Positions 62,352 through 64,000 of a stretch of DNA of 64,000 nucleotides are shown piece by piece. The notes below the pieces were generated by a model. It saw nothing but the letters and a program-made list of their open reading frames with translations, made no database searches and was not told where the DNA came from. How positions within the stretch are numbered: position 1 is the stretch's first letter; every line of letters starts with the position of its first letter. This DNA comes from Streptococcus chenjunshii (GTDB lineage: Bacteria > Bacillota > Bacilli > Lactobacillales > Streptococcaceae). A program made the translations under genes and the position numbers. Location of the stretch: NCBI RefSeq assembly GCF_003086355.1, contig NZ_CP031733.1:620001-684000 (forward strand), written 5' to 3'.

Positions 62352-64000
62352 ATGACGAAAATAAGAGACGATATACGCAATGTTGCTATTATTGCACACG
62401 TTGACCATGGAAAAACAACACTTGTTGATGAATTATTAAAGCAATCCCACACGCTTGACGAGCGTAAGGAACTGCAAGAGCGGGCCATGGACTCTAACGA
62501 TTTGGAAAAGGAACGCGGGATTACCATTTTAGCCAAAAATACGGCTGTTGCTTACAATGGTGTGCGTATCAATATTATGGATACTCCCGGGCATGCTGAC
62601 TTTGGCGGCGAAGTTGAGCGAATCATGAAAATGGTGGACGGAGTTGTTCTTGTTGTTGATGCTTATGAAGGCACAATGCCGCAAACGCGCTTTGTGTTAA
62701 AGAAGGCTTTAGAGCAGAATTTAACGCCTATTGTTGTTGTTAATAAAATTGACAAACCATCTGCGCGTCCGGAAGAAGTTGTTGATGAAGTTCTTGAGCT
62801 GTTCATTGAACTGGGAGCAGATGATGACCAATTGGAATTCCCTGTTGTCTATGCTTCAGCTATCAATGGGACATCATCCCTTTCAGATGATCCCGCCGAT
62901 CAGGAACATACGATGGTCCCTGTTTTTGATACCATTATTGAGCGTATCCCTGCTCCGGCTGATAATTCTGAGGAGCCGCTGCAGTTTCAAGTATCCCTGC
63001 TTGATTATAACGATTTTGTCGGCCGTATCGGTATCGGCCGTATCTTCCGGGGAACTGTAAAAGTTGGTGACCAAGTCACGCTGTCAAAACTGGATGGAAC
63101 AAGGAAGAACTTCCGTGTGACAAAACTTTTTGGTTTCTTTGGTCTGGAACGCCGTGAGATTCAGGAAGCTAAAGCCGGCGATTTAATTGCCGTTTCAGGT
63201 ATGGAGGACATTTTTGTCGGTGAAACCATTACGCCGTCAGATGCGGTTGAACCTCTGCCGGTTCTGCATATCGATGAGCCGACCCTTCAAATGACATTCT
63301 TGGCTAATAATTCTCCTTTTGCTGGCCGTGAAGGGAAGTTTGTGACTTCACGCAAGGTTGAAGAACGTCTTTTGGCTGAGCTTCAGACAGATGTTTCTCT
63401 TCGTGTTGAAGCAACCGACTCACCTGATAAATGGATTGTTTCCGGCCGGGGAGAACTCCATCTGTCTATCCTCATTGAAACAATGCGGCGTGAAGGGTAT
63501 GAGCTTCAGGTCTCCCGTCCGGAAGTGATTATCAAAGAGATTGACGGTGTAAAAATGGAGCCTTTTGAGCGTGTGCAGATTGATACACCGGAAGAATATC
63601 AGGGTGCAGTTATCCAGTCGCTTTCAGAGCGCAAAGGAGAAATGCTGGATATGCAGTCAACAGGTAATGGACAGACACGGCTGATTTTCCTTGCTCCGGC
63701 CCGCGGGCTGATCGGCTACCCGACTGAATTTCTGTCTATGACACGCGGCTACGGCATTATGAACCATACTTTTGATCAGTACTTGCCGGTTATTAAGGCT
63801 GAAATAGGCGGCCGCCACCGCGGCGCTCTGGTCTCAATTGATGCTGGCAAGGCAACAACTTATGCGATTATGTCTGTTGAAGAACGGGGAACAATCTTTG
63901 TTAATCCTGGGACTGAAGTCTATGAAGGAATGATTGTCGGAGAAAATTCACGAGACAATGATTTAACGGTCAACATCACCAAGGCTAAACAAATGACTAA
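62352..64000 (+). CDS. typA: GTP-binding protein TypA/BipA (3' end outside window)
   Basis: A translational GTPase acting on ribosome assembly and stress responses. Motifs in order: [15 protein letters not shown] (G1), RGITI (G2), [12 protein letters not shown] (G3), NKIDKP (G4). Domain II ([14 protein letters not shown]) and the EF-G-like and C-terminal parts follow. 549 codons are visible of the usual ~613, so the gene simply runs off the window. The ATG at 62352 has only a weak ribosome site upstream. Confidence 0.95.
   Translation, partial: MTKIRDDIRNVAIIAHVDHGKTTLVDELLKQSHTLDERKELQERAMDSNDLEKERGITILAKNTAVAYNGVRINIMDTPGHADFGGEVERIMKMVDGVVLVVDAYEGTMPQTRFVLKKALEQNLTPIVVVNKIDKPSARPEEVVDEVLELFIELGADDDQLEFPVVYASAINGTSSLSDDPADQEHTMVPVFDTIIERIPAPADNSEEPLQFQVSLLDYNDFVGRIGIGRIFRGTVKVGDQVTLSKLDGTRKNFRVTKLFGFFGLERREIQEAKAGDLIAVSGMEDIFVGETITPSDAVEPLPVLHIDEPTLQMTFLANNSPFAGREGKFVTSRKVEERLLAELQTDVSLRVEATDSPDKWIVSGRGELHLSILIETMRREGYELQVSRPEVIIKEIDGVKMEPFERVQIDTPEEYQGAVIQSLSERKGEMLDMQSTGNGQTRLIFLAPARGLIGYPTEFLSMTRGYGIMNHTFDQYLPVIKAEIGGRHRGALVSIDAGKATTYAIMSVEERGTIFVNPGTEVYEGMIVGENSRDNDLTVNITKAKQMT

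Noticed and set aside
62352..64000. typA as a truncated pseudogene
   Set aside because: All motifs are intact and the frame is open to the last base; it is cut only by the window edge.

Overview
This window is streptococcal chromosome, most likely from the mutans group and close to S. mutans or S. ratti. The evidence is the gene set and its order: rsmD-coaD-sepM-yutD-rlmN-vanZ followed by a heterodimeric ABC exporter, then trpEGDCFBA, a prepilin peptidase, dpr, yqgQ-glk, a rhodanese-like gene and typA. A Cnm-type collagen-binding LPXTG adhesin and a type I-C CRISPR remnant next to valS point the same way. The species is inferred from remembered gene order, not from a search.

Layout. 1-4555: end of a GH35 beta-galactosidase, a mannose-family PTS (IIB, IIC, IID, IIA) and nagA. 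4808-7416: sulfur-stress module with a CoA-disulfide reductase/rhodanese fusion, a second rhodanese and a divergent CstR-like regulator between two operator-like palindromes. 8101-9507: collagen-binding adhesin. 9969-10039: tRNA-Thr. 10851-20110: acetyltransferase, DUF1912 protein, a T-box leader, then one long run (flavin reductase-like, GNAT, PD-(D/E)XK nuclease, SF1 helicase, valS). 20111-25475: a decayed zone with a CRISPR-Cas deletion scar, a frameshifted CAAX protease, a histidine-kinase fragment and small accessory genes. 25476-35422: housekeeping genes. 35934-48944: ABC exporter pair, Zn-regulated Slr-like histidine-triad/LRR lipoprotein, ABC transporter plus two-component system, and a membrane protein. 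49033-56313: T-box-controlled trp operon. 56362-64000: prepilin peptidase, dpr, phosphatase, yqgQ-glk, rhodanese-like and DUF proteins, and typA, which runs off the end.

The most striking feature is a family of about two dozen modular intergenic repeats that no gene explains. Each starts with about GAAYTGAACACGGCC and ends GGCCTTTGTATCTT. The two arms pair with each other, and four arm variants keep that pairing by compensatory changes. The arms enclose interchangeable inner modules. Every forward-oriented run ends 13-21 nt before the start codon of a co-oriented gene, just ahead of its Shine-Dalgarno. The only two reverse copies form a 226-bp near-perfect inverted repeat with copies 2 kb away. 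The elements resemble BOX elements of S. pneumoniae in style but not, as far as I can recall, in sequence.

Other points of note are five genes whose -10 box sits so close to the ATG that leaderless mRNAs are predicted, twin perfect AdcR-type palindromes at slr, and a nuclease-helicase pair inserted between the valS T-box and valS.
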